In this document: piece by piece, positions 40,036 to 48,112 of the stretch
Layout of the letters: each line of letters starts with the position of its first letter
How positions within the stretch are numbered: the stretch's first letter is position 1
Assembly (NCBI GenBank): GCA_021771715.1
Contig: JAETOO010000005.1
Span: 222,029-286,028 of the forward strand
Origin: Oscillospiraceae bacterium
Lineage (GTDB): Bacteria; Bacillota; Clostridia; Lachnospirales; Lachnospiraceae
Direction: 5' to 3'
Length of the DNA stretch: 64,000 bases
Made by a program: the position numbers and the translations under genes
The notes under the pieces: model-generated
The model's database searches: none
Told to the model about the DNA's origin: nothing
Seen by the model: the letters and a program-made list of their open reading frames with translations, nothing else

Positions 40036-41741
40036 AGTTCCTCCGAATTGTGCTTGTCTGCCTCCAGCAGCTCCATGACTTGCCGGACGGTGTTTTTCTT
40101 GAGTGCTTCTTGTGCGAGCTGCTGCAGGGCCTCGAAGGACTCCTTTCGCAGCTGATATTTGACGTAGGCGGCGCGGTTTGCCGACATGCTGAACTCGTCG
40201 AGCCCCATGCCCAGCAGCAGCCCGACGGCCTTCTCATCGCCGGCGAACTCCCCGCACATGCCCGCCTCGATTCCGTGCCGGTGCGCCGCCTTGATCGTGT
40301 GTGCGATCGCGCGCAGGACGGACGGGTGGAAGGAGTTGTACTTCTCGGCGACCTTCGGGTTGCCGCGGTCCACCGCGAGCACGTACTGTGTCAGGTCGTT
40401 TGTGCCGATGCTGAAAAAGTCTGCCTGCGCGGCGAGATCGTCCGCGAGCAGGACTGCGGCCGGCGTCTCCACCATGATGCCGGTCTGGATGTGCTCGTCG
40501 AAGGGGATCTGCCCGGCGCGCAGCTCATCCTTGCACGTCTCGAGCAGCGCGTTTGCCTCCAGCAGTTCCTCGATGGAAATCATCATCGGGTACATGATCC
40601 GGATGGAGCCGAATGCGCTGGCACGCAAGATCGCACGCAGCTGGACGCGGAACAGATCAGGCCGGTCGAGACAGAGGCGCACCGCGCGGTACCCGAGAAA
40701 CGGATTCTCCTCTTTTGGGAACGTGAAGTAGTCCAGCCCCTTGTCGCCGCCAATGTCGAGCGTGCGGATGGTCAGCTCCTTTCCGTCGAGCAGCGAGACG
40801 GCCTCCTTGTAGGCGGAAAACTGCTCCTCCTCGGTGGGAAAATGGTCGTTTTCCATGTAGAGGAACTCCGTCCGGAACAGCCCGACCCCTTCGATCTGGT
40901 AGCGCAGCGCGTGCCGGATATCGCTCGGACTGCCGACGTTCGCGCAGATGCGGAAGCGGTGGCCGTCTGTCGTCTCCGACGGGAGATGGCCGAGCTGCTC
41001 GATCCGCTCCTTCTCCTGCCAGAGCGACTCGGCCTTTTTCCGGTAGTCCTCCAGAAGGGACGCTTCCGGTTCCAGATAAAAATATCCGTTTTCTGCGTCC
41101 AGGACGGCCATCTGGCCGGTGCGGACCTCGTCGAGGAGGGGGCCGGCGCCGACGAGGCAGGGGATGCCTTCATTCTTTGCGATGATGGACACGTGGCTTG
41201 TGACGCCGCCCTCCTCCGTGATAAAGCCGGCCACCAGAGAAAAATCCATCTTTGCGGTGTCCGACGGGGTGAGGTCTCTGGCCACGATGATTCCGGGCGA
41301 GCGCATGGCGGCAAACGGATTGTCGTCGATGCCCTTCAGGGCGTACAGAAGGCGCTTGGCCACGTCCCGCATATCGGCGGCCCGCTCGCGCATGTACTCA
41401 TCCGCCATGCTCTCAAAGAGCAGGACGTACTCGTCGCTTGTCTGCATCAGCGCAGCCTCGGCGTTGAGATGCTCCGACTGGATTTTTCCGGCCACGCTCT
41501 CGTACAGCGCGATGTCGCCGGCCAGCGTGTGGTGCGCCGCGAAGATCTCGTTCTTGGCGGCAAGGGGAAGCAGCTCCTCCCTGGCCTTTGCCACCGCATC
41601 CTGGAACCGCTGCAGCTCGCCCTCCTTCTCGTCATCGGTGATGGTTCGATTATCGGGGGCTACGGACTGCTCGCGCACCACGTAGACCGGGGCAATCGCG
41701 TAGCCGTGTGAAGCTGTCTTTTTTATCTGCCATGTTCTCAC
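40032..41741 (-). CDS. ptsI: PTS Enzyme I (phosphoenolpyruvate-protein phosphotransferase)
   Basis: A 569-residue Enzyme I, normal length. The N-terminus 'ASHGYAIAPVYVV' is followed by the phospho-His swivel 'GGVTSHVSIIAKNEGIPCLV', where the canonical form is GGRTSHxAIxAR; the active His is kept but the preceding Arg is Val. The PEP-binding domain has 'EGVGLFRTEFLYM', 'TLDIGGDKGLDYF', 'GIMVETPAAVLLADDLA', 'FFSIGTNDLTQY' and the catalytic Cys in 'GMCGEFAGD'. GTG 41741 was chosen because AAGGAGG lies six bases upstream. It passes phosphate from PEP to HPr encoded just upstream. Confidence 0.9.
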   Translation of the reverse strand: MRTWQIKKTASHGYAIAPVYVVREQSVAPDNRTITDDEKEGELQRFQDAVAKAREELLPLAAKNEIFAAHHTLAGDIALYESVAGKIQSEHLNAEAALMQTSDEYVLLFESMADEYMRERAADMRDVAKRLLYALKGIDDNPFAAMRSPGIIVARDLTPSDTAKMDFSLVAGFITEEGGVTSHVSIIAKNEGIPCLVGAGPLLDEVRTGQMAVLDAENGYFYLEPEASLLEDYRKKAESLWQEKERIEQLGHLPSETTDGHRFRICANVGSPSDIRHALRYQIEGVGLFRTEFLYMENDHFPTEEEQFSAYKEAVSLLDGKELTIRTLDIGGDKGLDYFTFPKEENPFLGYRAVRLCLDRPDLFRVQLRAILRASAFGSIRIMYPMMISIEELLEANALLETCKDELRAGQIPFDEHIQTGIMVETPAAVLLADDLAAQADFFSIGTNDLTQYVLAVDRGNPKVAEKYNSFHPSVLRAIAHTIKAAHRHGIEAGMCGEFAGDEKAVGLLLGMGLDEFSMSANRAAYVKYQLRKESFEALQQLAQEALKKNTVRQVMELLEADKHNSEEL

Positions 41742-41789
41742 GGGGAGCCTCCTTTTTCGTTTCATTGGATCACTGCGGGGGATCACCGG

Positions 41790-42053
41790 TTACTCCCCGA
41801 GCCCTCCGGCGATCGCGTCGAGCATCACTGTGAGATCTGCCTTCTCGTCCGGCCCCTCGCAGATGATGTCGATCGTGGTTCCCTTTGTGATGCCGGCGCT
41901 CATGAGGATCAGCACACTTTTCGGGTTCACCCTTTTCTCACCGGAGACGATGGTGATATCGCTGGTCAGTTTCGAGGCGATCTTTGCGAGCTCCGATGCC
42001 GGCCTCAGATGGAGACCGGATTTATTATTTACTACAATCGTACCCTTAACCAT
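41790..42053 (-). CDS. HPr-like phosphocarrier protein
   Basis: An 87-residue HPr. 'NNKSGLHLRPASELAKIASK' has the phosphorylated His in the GLHxRPA motif. 'RVNPKSVLILMSAGITKGTT' contains the position of the regulatory Ser (Ser46 in housekeeping HPr), although flanking residues differ from the usual N-L-K-S-I-M-G. It is placed between EIIB and Enzyme I of the ascorbate operon, so it probably serves this system. The ATG at 42053 follows GGAAGG at 9-base spacing. Confidence 0.9.
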   Translation of the reverse strand: MVKGTIVVNNKSGLHLRPASELAKIASKLTSDITIVSGEKRVNPKSVLILMSAGITKGTTIDIICEGPDEKADLTVMLDAIAGGLGE

Positions 42054-42092
42054 GTCGTACGTCCTTCCTGCTCATGTCAGAGCGTGTTCTAC

Positions 42093-42150
42093 AAGTTCAG
42101 CCATGCATAAAAAATGGGAAAACAGACCGTGCAAGCCTGCATGGCGTCCT
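42093..42150 (-). repeat. Interspersed repeat, copy 1
   Basis: Minus strand reads CAGGACGCCATGCAGG, then CTTGCACGGTCTGTTTTCCC, ATTTTTT, ATGCATGGCTGAACT. The same element occurs on the plus strand at 49617-49675. This copy lies between ulaB and the HPr gene. GCCATGC/GCATGGC at its ends could pair. Confidence 0.75.
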
Positions 42151-42163
42151 GGCTGCCGCGGAA

Positions 42164-42469
42164 TCAACCGGCGATTCCGTGCTCCCGCAGCTTCTCTTCC
42201 ATCTCCTGCATCGACATGATGTTGCGCAGGCCGATCACGGTCGTGCCTTTCTTCCCGGCGTCCTGGAACATGGACACAAAATTCTGTGCACAGAGTACGA
42301 CATCGTACTGCGCAGCGGCGCTCTTCCCCTCGGACAGTGCGCAGTGGTGCAGCCTGCCGGGCCGGATGCCCAGCTTCGTCAGCACCTTCTGCAGTGTCAT
42401 CTTCATCATCAGGCTCGAGCCTGCTCCGTTTGCACAGCATACCATAAAACTCAGATTTTCTTTCGACAT
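42164..42469 (-). CDS. ulaB: PTS ascorbate-type EIIB component
   Basis: A 101-residue protein with the phospho-Cys loop 'FMVCCANGAGSSLMMKMTL', in which the second Cys is likely phosphorylated. The rest matches EIIB of the lactose/ascorbate fold ('KLGIRPGRLHHCALSEGKSA'). It accepts phosphate from EIIA (UlaC) and passes it to ascorbate as it enters through UlaA. The ATG at 42469 follows AAGGAGTATCATC. Confidence 0.9.
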   Translation of the reverse strand: MSKENLSFMVCCANGAGSSLMMKMTLQKVLTKLGIRPGRLHHCALSEGKSAAAQYDVVLCAQNFVSMFQDAGKKGTTVIGLRNIMSMQEMEEKLREHGIAG

Positions 42470-42510
42470 GATGATACTCCTTGTCATTATAAATGGAACG
42501 GAATGTGTTT

Positions 42511-44001
42511 TCAATATGATTTTGACTGCTTCGCTCTTAATTCTTTGTAGGCCTCGTAGTCCTCTGTCACGAGGAAATAGCCCTCCTTATCCCTGCGGTA
42601 GCGGATCTGCGGGATTGCGAGCAGCACGACTGCGACCACTGCGATGCCGATATAGCTCAGATATTTCATGACGGCGGTCATGACGGGCCAAACGACGGCC
42701 CAGTCCCACATGCCCAGATAGCCGCCGTACACGGCCATGCCGGTCCAGCCGGCGATGATCGCGGAGCCGAATACCTGGCAGATCCCGGAGAGGAACGGCA
42801 GGATCAGGGCCGCCTTGATGCCGCCCTTCTCGTTTGCGAACACGGCGATCGTCGCGTTGTCAAAGAAGACGGGGACGAAGCCGCAGATCACGAGCACCGG
42901 GCTCTTGAGCAGGATCAGCGCGACAATCGCGAGAATCTGACCGCAGAAGCCCGCGAGAAAGCCGAACGGAACCGCGTTCGCGGAGCCGAAGCCGAAGATG
43001 ACCGCGCAGTCCACGCCCGGGACGCTGCCGGGCAGCAGCCGGTCCGCGATGCCCTGGAAGGAGGTCGTCAGCTCGGTGACGAAGGTCCGCACGCCCAGCT
43101 GCAGGATCGCGAGGTAGACCGAGAAATACAGACAGGTCTGGATCACGTAGAACAGCATGCTCGCGCCCTCGGCCAGAAAGCCCTGGCTGACGAGGTAGTC
43201 GCGCCCGAGAATGCAGAGGATGGCGCCGAAAAAGATCAGCATCAGGATCGAGGTGCAGACCATGTTTTCATTGAAGATGGACATGAACCCCGGGAGGTTG
43301 AGATCGTCAATTTTCTTGACCTCCTTTCCGTCCTTCCTTCGCCCGAAGAGCTTTCCGGCGAGCCAGGTGTTGACGGCGATGCCGAACATCTGCTGGTGCG
43401 CCAGGCAGAAGCCCGCGCCGTCGGTCAGCTCCTGGCATGGCTCGATCGTCAGGTCCGAGCCCACGGCCCAGTACGCGCCGAGCACGATCGCCATGACAAG
43501 GATCAGGGCCGCGTCCGATTTCGCGAGAAACGGGCAGGCGAACAGGATCAGCCAGTAGGCGGTCGCCGACTGCTGTACCTGCACGTGGCCGGTGGTAAAG
43601 AGCGCGCGCAGCTTTGTGTACCGGCTGAAGCGGACCAGCAGGATGTTCACGATGAATGCGATCAGAAGAAGGATCATGGCGTTGCCAAAGCCCTTCCCGA
43701 AGACGTCGGCGACGCCTGCCGTCACCGCGTTCTGTCCAAAGTACGGGTCGATGACCATCGCGTCCATCTGAAACCGATCCTTGAGGCCCACGAGCACCGG
43801 GCGGAAATTGCTGACCAGGCCGCTCGAGCCCACGGTCAGGATCAGATAGCCCGCGATGGCCTTGATCACTCCTGCAAGAATGTCATACCACGGCTTCCGA
43901 AGCAGGATGTAGCCGAGCATGACGATCAGCCCGATCATGAAGGCAGGCTGCTCCAGAATGTTGGTCGCAAAGTACGACCAGATGTTTAAGAAAAAATTCA
44001 T
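42511..44001 (-). CDS. ulaA: PTS ascorbate-specific EIIC permease
   Basis: A 496-residue polytopic membrane protein of the UlaA/SgaT type. 'PAFMIGLIVMLGYILLRKPW', 'AIAGYLILTVGSSGLVSNFR', 'MDAMVIDPYFGQN' and 'TGHVQVQQSATAYW' are family landmarks. It moves L-ascorbate across the membrane with phosphorylation to L-ascorbate 6-phosphate. The ATG at 44001 follows GAGGTAGCAACT. Fourth in gene order of use but third in the operon after ulaG and ulaC. Confidence 0.93.
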   Translation of the reverse strand: MNFFLNIWSYFATNILEQPAFMIGLIVMLGYILLRKPWYDILAGVIKAIAGYLILTVGSSGLVSNFRPVLVGLKDRFQMDAMVIDPYFGQNAVTAGVADVFGKGFGNAMILLLIAFIVNILLVRFSRYTKLRALFTTGHVQVQQSATAYWLILFACPFLAKSDAALILVMAIVLGAYWAVGSDLTIEPCQELTDGAGFCLAHQQMFGIAVNTWLAGKLFGRRKDGKEVKKIDDLNLPGFMSIFNENMVCTSILMLIFFGAILCILGRDYLVSQGFLAEGASMLFYVIQTCLYFSVYLAILQLGVRTFVTELTTSFQGIADRLLPGSVPGVDCAVIFGFGSANAVPFGFLAGFCGQILAIVALILLKSPVLVICGFVPVFFDNATIAVFANEKGGIKAALILPFLSGICQVFGSAIIAGWTGMAVYGGYLGMWDWAVVWPVMTAVMKYLSYIGIAVVAVVLLAIPQIRYRRDKEGYFLVTEDYEAYKELRAKQSKSY

Positions 44002-44017
44002 AGTTGCTACCTCGTGA

Positions 44018-44473
44018 TTAGTCCAGATACTGCTCCTGAATCCTCAGGAGATCCTCCGGCGATTTTGCGGCGGCAAGTGCGTTCACCACCGCTTCGTTCA
44101 TCAGCATCTCGGAGAGCGCCTGCATATTCTGCAGGTGCGCATCCGGGTTGCAGGAGGCCAGGGTGAAGAAAAGCTGTGCGTCCTTCTCCGGGTCCTTTGG
44201 GTCGAAGCTGACCGGCTTCTCGAGCTTCATGAATGCGATGGCGGTCTTGTTCACCCCGTCCGCGCCCTCCTGGGAGTGCGGCATGGCCACGTTTGGCATG
44301 ATGACGATATAGGGACCGTGCTTTTCGACGCACGCGATGAGCTCCTCCTTGTAGCCGGGCTCCACGGTGTGGTCCGCCTCCAGGCTCTCACAGCTCATGC
44401 GGATGGCGTCCCGCCAGTCCTTTGCCTCCTTGGCGAATTTGTAATGCTTTTGCTCTACGAATGTCCGTAACAT
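44018..44473 (-). CDS. ulaC: PTS ascorbate-type EIIA component
   Basis: A 151-residue EIIA of the fructose/mannitol fold. 'YIVIMPNVAMPHSQEGADGV' has the phosphorylated His in the MPH motif. It passes phosphate from HPr to UlaB. The ATG at 44473 follows GGAGGAAAACC. The gene lies 33 bases after ulaG and 17 bases before ulaA. Confidence 0.92.
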   Translation of the reverse strand: MLRTFVEQKHYKFAKEAKDWRDAIRMSCESLEADHTVEPGYKEELIACVEKHGPYIVIMPNVAMPHSQEGADGVNKTAIAFMKLEKPVSFDPKDPEKDAQLFFTLASCNPDAHLQNMQALSEMLMNEAVVNALAAAKSPEDLLRIQEQYLD

Positions 44474-44505
44474 GGTTTTCCTCCGAAACTGATGCGTGTT
44501 CCGCG

Positions 44506-45609
44506 CTATAAAAGGGAGCGGAACGGGATGTTCTGCGGCGCCTCGAAGCAGTCCTCGAAGCCCCTTCTGTGGTGGTAGGCGCGCTTGTCCTTGTCGGTCG
44601 GATAGACGTATTTGCCGCCGACCTCCCAGAAAAACGGGTGGAATTTGTACTCCAGCCGGTCTTTTTTCTTCTCATAGAGAAGCCGGATCTCGTCGACGTC
44701 CGCCATGAAGTTCGTCCAGACATCGTAGTGGATCGGGATCACGACTTTGGCGCCGAGCGCCTCCGCCATGCGGAGGATGTCGACACTGGTCATCTTATCC
44801 TGCATGCCGATTGGGTTCTCGCCGTAGGAGCCGAACGCGACGTCGATGTCGTAGTCCTTGCCGTGCTTCGCGTAGTAGATCGAGTAGTGGGAATCCCCGC
44901 TGTGGTAGATGTTGCCGCCCGGCGTCTTGATCAGGTAGTTGACGGCTTTCTCGTCCATGTCGGTCGGGCAGACGCCGGTCAGCTCTTCCCGGTCGGCTCC
45001 GGTGGAGTCGGTCGTGACAAGGCAGGTGCGGTCGAAGGAGTCGAGCGCGACGATCTCGATATCCTTGATCTGAACCGTATCGCCCGGCTTTACGGTGATG
45101 CAGCGGTCGGCGGGGACGCCCCACTTCTGCCACAGCTCGACGGATTTCTTCGGGCCGATGAACGGGACGGGAATCTGCTTTCCGGCTTTGTCGGTTGTCG
45201 TCATGCCGCTCTGGATCACGTGTGCCGCGTACTCGGCGCTCATGTGGTCCTGATGGTAGTGCGTGGCGAGCACGGCGTCCACCTGACGGACGGCAAAGGG
45301 GTCGATCACAAACGGGACGGCGCGCAGGTTCGGCTGCATGGCGCGCGCGCCGCACATGTTCGCCATCTGGTGGCCGAGCTTCATTGTCCCGTCCCCGTGG
45401 GTGCGCTTGCCGTTGCCGGCCCAGAGGTCGATCGTGATGTTGCAGCCGCCCGGCGTCTTGAACCAGATTCCGGTGCAGCCAAGCCACCACATCGCCACGG
45501 TGCCGGGGGCGACGACCTCATTCTCGATCTCCTCATTCAGCCAGGTCCCCCACTCCGGGAAGGTGTTCATGATCCAGCTCTCTCTTGTTATCTCAGATAT
45601 CTTACTCAT
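44506..45609 (-). CDS. ulaG: L-ascorbate-6-phosphate lactonase
   Basis: A 367-residue metallo-beta-lactamase-fold enzyme that opens the lactone of L-ascorbate 6-phosphate. '[19 protein letters not shown]' is the metal motif, '[13 protein letters not shown]' supplies later ligands, and '[20 protein letters not shown]' is the conserved N-terminal part. '[13 protein letters not shown]' is a further landmark. The ATG at 45609 follows GAAGGAGGAAGCA. It is the first gene of the ula operon. No regulator is adjacent. Confidence 0.95.
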   Translation of the reverse strand: MSKISEITRESWIMNTFPEWGTWLNEEIENEVVAPGTVAMWWLGCTGIWFKTPGGCNITIDLWAGNGKRTHGDGTMKLGHQMANMCGARAMQPNLRAVPFVIDPFAVRQVDAVLATHYHQDHMSAEYAAHVIQSGMTTTDKAGKQIPVPFIGPKKSVELWQKWGVPADRCITVKPGDTVQIKDIEIVALDSFDRTCLVTTDSTGADREELTGVCPTDMDEKAVNYLIKTPGGNIYHSGDSHYSIYYAKHGKDYDIDVAFGSYGENPIGMQDKMTSVDILRMAEALGAKVVIPIHYDVWTNFMADVDEIRLLYEKKKDRLEYKFHPFFWEVGGKYVYPTDKDKRAYHHRRGFEDCFEAPQNIPFRSLL

Positions 45610-45683
45610 TGCTTCCTCCTTCTCTGTTCTGCACTCTATTTTCTAAGTATCTCCATTGCGCGGGTTCTTATGCAGGGAATTTG

Positions 45684-45712
45684 TTGACGCGGACATATGG
45701 GAACGGTATACT
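45684..45712 (+). promoter_or_regulatory. Promoter of the PHP phosphatase gene
   Basis: TTGACG (45684-45689), 17-base spacer, TATACT (45707-45712), in the divergent gap with ulaG. Confidence 0.8.
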
Positions 45713-45794
45713 GGAAAGAGAAAGCAAACTTTGAATTTTATGGTGAAAGAACAAATGCTTGATGATACTTCAGAGGTGTGTTGAGGGGGATAAC

Positions 45795-46571
45795 ATGATA
45801 GATGGTCATATTCACATTGAGCGTGGGGAGTATACGCTGGATTGGATCAATCAATTTGTAAACAGAGCGGTTGAAATGCAGCTTGATGAAATTTGGTTAC
45901 TGGAACATTGCTATCGATTTGAAGAGTTTGTTCCCATGTATGATTCGGTGTGTGCATACAGTGACTATGTAGATGCATGGTTTCACAGACAGGCCGGTGT
46001 GTTAAAGCTTGAGGATTATTTGGAACTGATCAAGCGAGTCAGAGACGAGCAGTTTCCTGTTGAGATAAAGTTTGGTCTTGAACTATGTTATTTCAAAGAG
46101 TTTGAAGACTTCACCGCAGAACTGACAAAAGACAAAGGGTTTGATTTTTTATTGGGCAGTATTCATTTTGTGGATGATTTTGCCTTTGACCATAAGGCAG
46201 AACACTGGAATGGAATAGATGTAGACAAAATATATCGCAGATATTTTGAAGATTCTGTTTCACTTGCAAAAAGCAGGATATTTGACGGGATAGGTCATCC
46301 GGACGCAATTAAGCTTTTTGGCCATAAACCATCGTATCCACTTACAGAATACTATGAGCGTTTGGCTAAGGAACTTTCGAGAAGTAATATGTATGCAGAT
46401 CAAAATAGCGGAGTTGCCAGAAGGTGCCCTGACACTGCGTCGCTTGGTATGGATGAAGAGTTGCTCAGAATACTGAAAAAGAATCATGTGAAAATTATTA
46501 CCTCATCGGATGCGCATTGTCCGGAAGATGTTGGGTATAAAATCAGGGAATTAACTTTTGCAAACCCGTAA
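45795..46571 (+). CDS. PHP-domain phosphatase, histidinol-phosphatase-like
   Basis: A 258-residue protein. 'MIDGHIHIERGEYTLDW' has the first PHP metal motif (HxH), 'IKFGLELCYF' the Glu, 'DFLLGSIHFVDDFAFD' the central His, 'FDGIGHPDAIKLFG' the next His/Asp, and 'ITSSDAHCPEDVGYKI' the final Asp-x-His. This order fits HisK-type histidinol phosphatases, but PHP enzymes also act on other phosphoesters. No his genes are nearby. The ATG at 45795 follows GAGGGGGATAAC. It is AT-rich compared with flanking genes. Confidence 0.8.
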   Translation: MIDGHIHIERGEYTLDWINQFVNRAVEMQLDEIWLLEHCYRFEEFVPMYDSVCAYSDYVDAWFHRQAGVLKLEDYLELIKRVRDEQFPVEIKFGLELCYFKEFEDFTAELTKDKGFDFLLGSIHFVDDFAFDHKAEHWNGIDVDKIYRRYFEDSVSLAKSRIFDGIGHPDAIKLFGHKPSYPLTEYYERLAKELSRSNMYADQNSGVARRCPDTASLGMDEELLRILKKNHVKIITSSDAHCPEDVGYKIRELTFANP

Positions 46572-46656
46572 CTAAATGACATTTTTGCAAAGAGAAGATT
46601 TTTTTGCAAAGAAGGTTTAAATGCGCATCAACAGGACAAAATATTCAAGAAAATGA

Positions 46657-46685
46657 TTGACACAAAAATGCCTTCATGCTAAGAT
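46657..46685 (+). promoter_or_regulatory. Promoter of the Abi-associated RNA
   Basis: TTGACA (46657-46662), 17-base spacer, TAAGAT (46680-46685). Transcription should begin near 46691. Confidence 0.8.
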
Positions 46686-46690
46686 AATGA

Positions 46691-46749
46691 CAACAGATCC
46701 CGCCATGCCTCTGAACTTCGGTTTATGCACAACCCGGCGGGCCTTTTTT
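46691..46749 (+). ncRNA. Short structured RNA upstream of the Abi_2 gene (abiF-RNA-like)
   Basis: About 59 bases from the predicted start to a T6 tract. CCCGCC (46699-46704) pairs with GGCGGG (46736-46741) as a terminator stem. Inside it, TGAAC-TTCG-GTTTA (46712-46725) is a stem capped by a stable UUCG loop, and TGC/GCA (46706-46708, 46727-46729) may extend it. The abi start codon lies 22 bases after the T tract. A structured RNA named the abiF motif has been described upstream of Abi_2 genes; this looks like an example, but its published consensus could not be compared. Confidence 0.65.
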
Positions 46750-46770
46750 ATTTTATGGAGGAAGCGCGAT

Positions 46771-47673
46771 ATGAAACCATATCCTAAAAATGTACTGTCT
46801 GCATCCGATTTGCTTCAGAAATGTATCCAGGCGGGAATGATAATTTCGGATATTTCTGCAGCTGAAGCTAAGATAAATGAAATTGGATTTTACCGTCTGC
46901 GCGGCTATAGTTTTCATCTATATGACCATGCCACAAAACAATTTAAAGTTGGCACCACATTCGATGCTATTGTAAACATTTACAAATTCGATGCTGAACT
47001 CAGAAAGCTTCTTTTTGACATGACTTGCCAGGTAGAAGTAGCCCTGCGTGCCCGCTTTTGCGAGGCAATGCTCCAATCCGGGGATCCTTTGATTTACCTT
47101 GACCCGTCGTTTTTCAAAGACAAAGCTATTTTCTGGAAAAATACTTCCACTTTGTCATCGGAAATTGCTCGTTCCACAGATGTATTTATCGCACATAACT
47201 ACGCAAACCATGATGGGCAGATTCCACTCTGGGCTGCTGTCGAAGTTATGTCTTTTGGCATGCTATCCAAATACATCAAAAATATGGCTACGGGTCCGAA
47301 ATCCGCATTTCAGTATCTGGCAAAATTCTATTCCTATAAAACCCTCAAAGGAAACATTGCGTGCCCAAATCAGGACATGCTTACTTCATGGATTCATTCC
47401 GTCGTGGTTTTACGCAATATCTGTGCCCACAATTCCAGAGTCTACAATCGTTCACTGAGCACAAAGCCAAAGCTGTTAAACAAAGATCAGCAGAATCCAC
47501 AGCCACGCTTCTGTGGACTGTATCATTTTCTGCTAGCGATGAAATATCTCCGTCCCTCTGATTGTGCGTGGAATAAGTTTACCGCAGACTTTAAACAATT
47601 GCTCCAGCAGTATCAATCAGATATTGATTTAGGCAAACTTCACCTCCCAACAGACTGGCAGCAACACATATAA
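46771..47673 (+). CDS. Abi_2-family abortive infection protein (AbiF/AbiD-like)
   Basis: A 300-residue protein. The N-terminus 'MKPYPKNVLSASDLLQKCIQ' and 'AEAKINEIGFYRLRGYSFHL' are typical of the Abi_2 family of phage-abortive proteins. 'VALRARFCEAM' lies in the core, and 'VVVLRNICAHNSRVYNR' gives the R-x4-H motif of HEPN ribonucleases, here Arg-Asn-Ile-Cys-Ala-His. Such proteins are thought to cleave RNA on phage infection and arrest growth. The ATG at 46771 follows GGAGGAAGCGCGAT. It sits directly behind its own terminated small RNA, suggesting that read-through or RNA binding controls it. No other defence gene is adjacent. Confidence 0.88.
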   Translation: MKPYPKNVLSASDLLQKCIQAGMIISDISAAEAKINEIGFYRLRGYSFHLYDHATKQFKVGTTFDAIVNIYKFDAELRKLLFDMTCQVEVALRARFCEAMLQSGDPLIYLDPSFFKDKAIFWKNTSTLSSEIARSTDVFIAHNYANHDGQIPLWAAVEVMSFGMLSKYIKNMATGPKSAFQYLAKFYSYKTLKGNIACPNQDMLTSWIHSVVVLRNICAHNSRVYNRSLSTKPKLLNKDQQNPQPRFCGLYHFLLAMKYLRPSDCAWNKFTADFKQLLQQYQSDIDLGKLHLPTDWQQHI

Positions 47674-47764
47674 TTCTCTGAATACTCTGCGGAGCAAATA
47701 CATATACTAAAACGACAGATCCAATCAAGCCACTCATCGAAGCTCAAACGATTGGCCGTCAACT

Positions 47765-47800
47765 GGGTGGAAAGCTTATCCCTTCCACCCTTCTTTTTTC
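47765..47800 (+). terminator. Terminator downstream of the Abi gene
   Basis: GGGTGGAA (47765-47772) and TTCCACCC (47783-47790), then TTCTTTTTTC. It is about 90 bases after the stop codon. Confidence 0.85.
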
Positions 47801-47930
47801 TTATAGCCTTTCCCACCCTCTAACTACATCTTTCACAGTCATATTCTCGTTGTGGCGAACGAGTTCATATTCCGCGTCTGGCATGCCATAACTGCACCAA
47901 TGCGGATTGGATAGCAGTATTCATTCCTCA
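47801..47930 (-). pseudogene. 3' relic of an unidentified gene
   Basis: Minus-strand reading ends 'NPHWCSYGMPDAEYELVRHN' then 'ENMTVKDVVRGWERL' and a TAA at 47803-47801. The composition looks like real protein, but the frame breaks just upstream and no start is present. Family not recognised. Confidence 0.4.
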
Positions 47931-48061
47931 TCGATCCCTTACTCCGATTATTTTACCCCAATCAATACCCTAACGCCAGACCATATCTGCGGATCCGTTC
48001 TCTTGCGATACCATGATCAAGCGTTTCTCCTTCAGCAAAGTCAAAACAGGAAGCGAGAACA

Positions 48062-48103
48062 GACACAGCATATGGAGAAATTGCAGGTCTCCATATGCTG
48101 TGC
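48062..48103 (-). terminator. Strong hairpin after the DUF4097 gene
   Basis: CACAGCATATGGAGA and TCTCCATATGCTGTG form a 15-bp stem around AATTGCAGG. It begins 10 bases after the stop; the T tail is weak. Confidence 0.6.
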
Positions 48104-48112
48104 CTGTGTCAG

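Larger units (their letters stand above)
47674..48112. other. 439-bp gap after the Abi gene
   Basis: Contains the terminator at 47765-47798, a gene relic on the minus strand at about 47801-47930 and the hairpin at 48062-48103. No intact gene seen. Confidence 0.6.
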
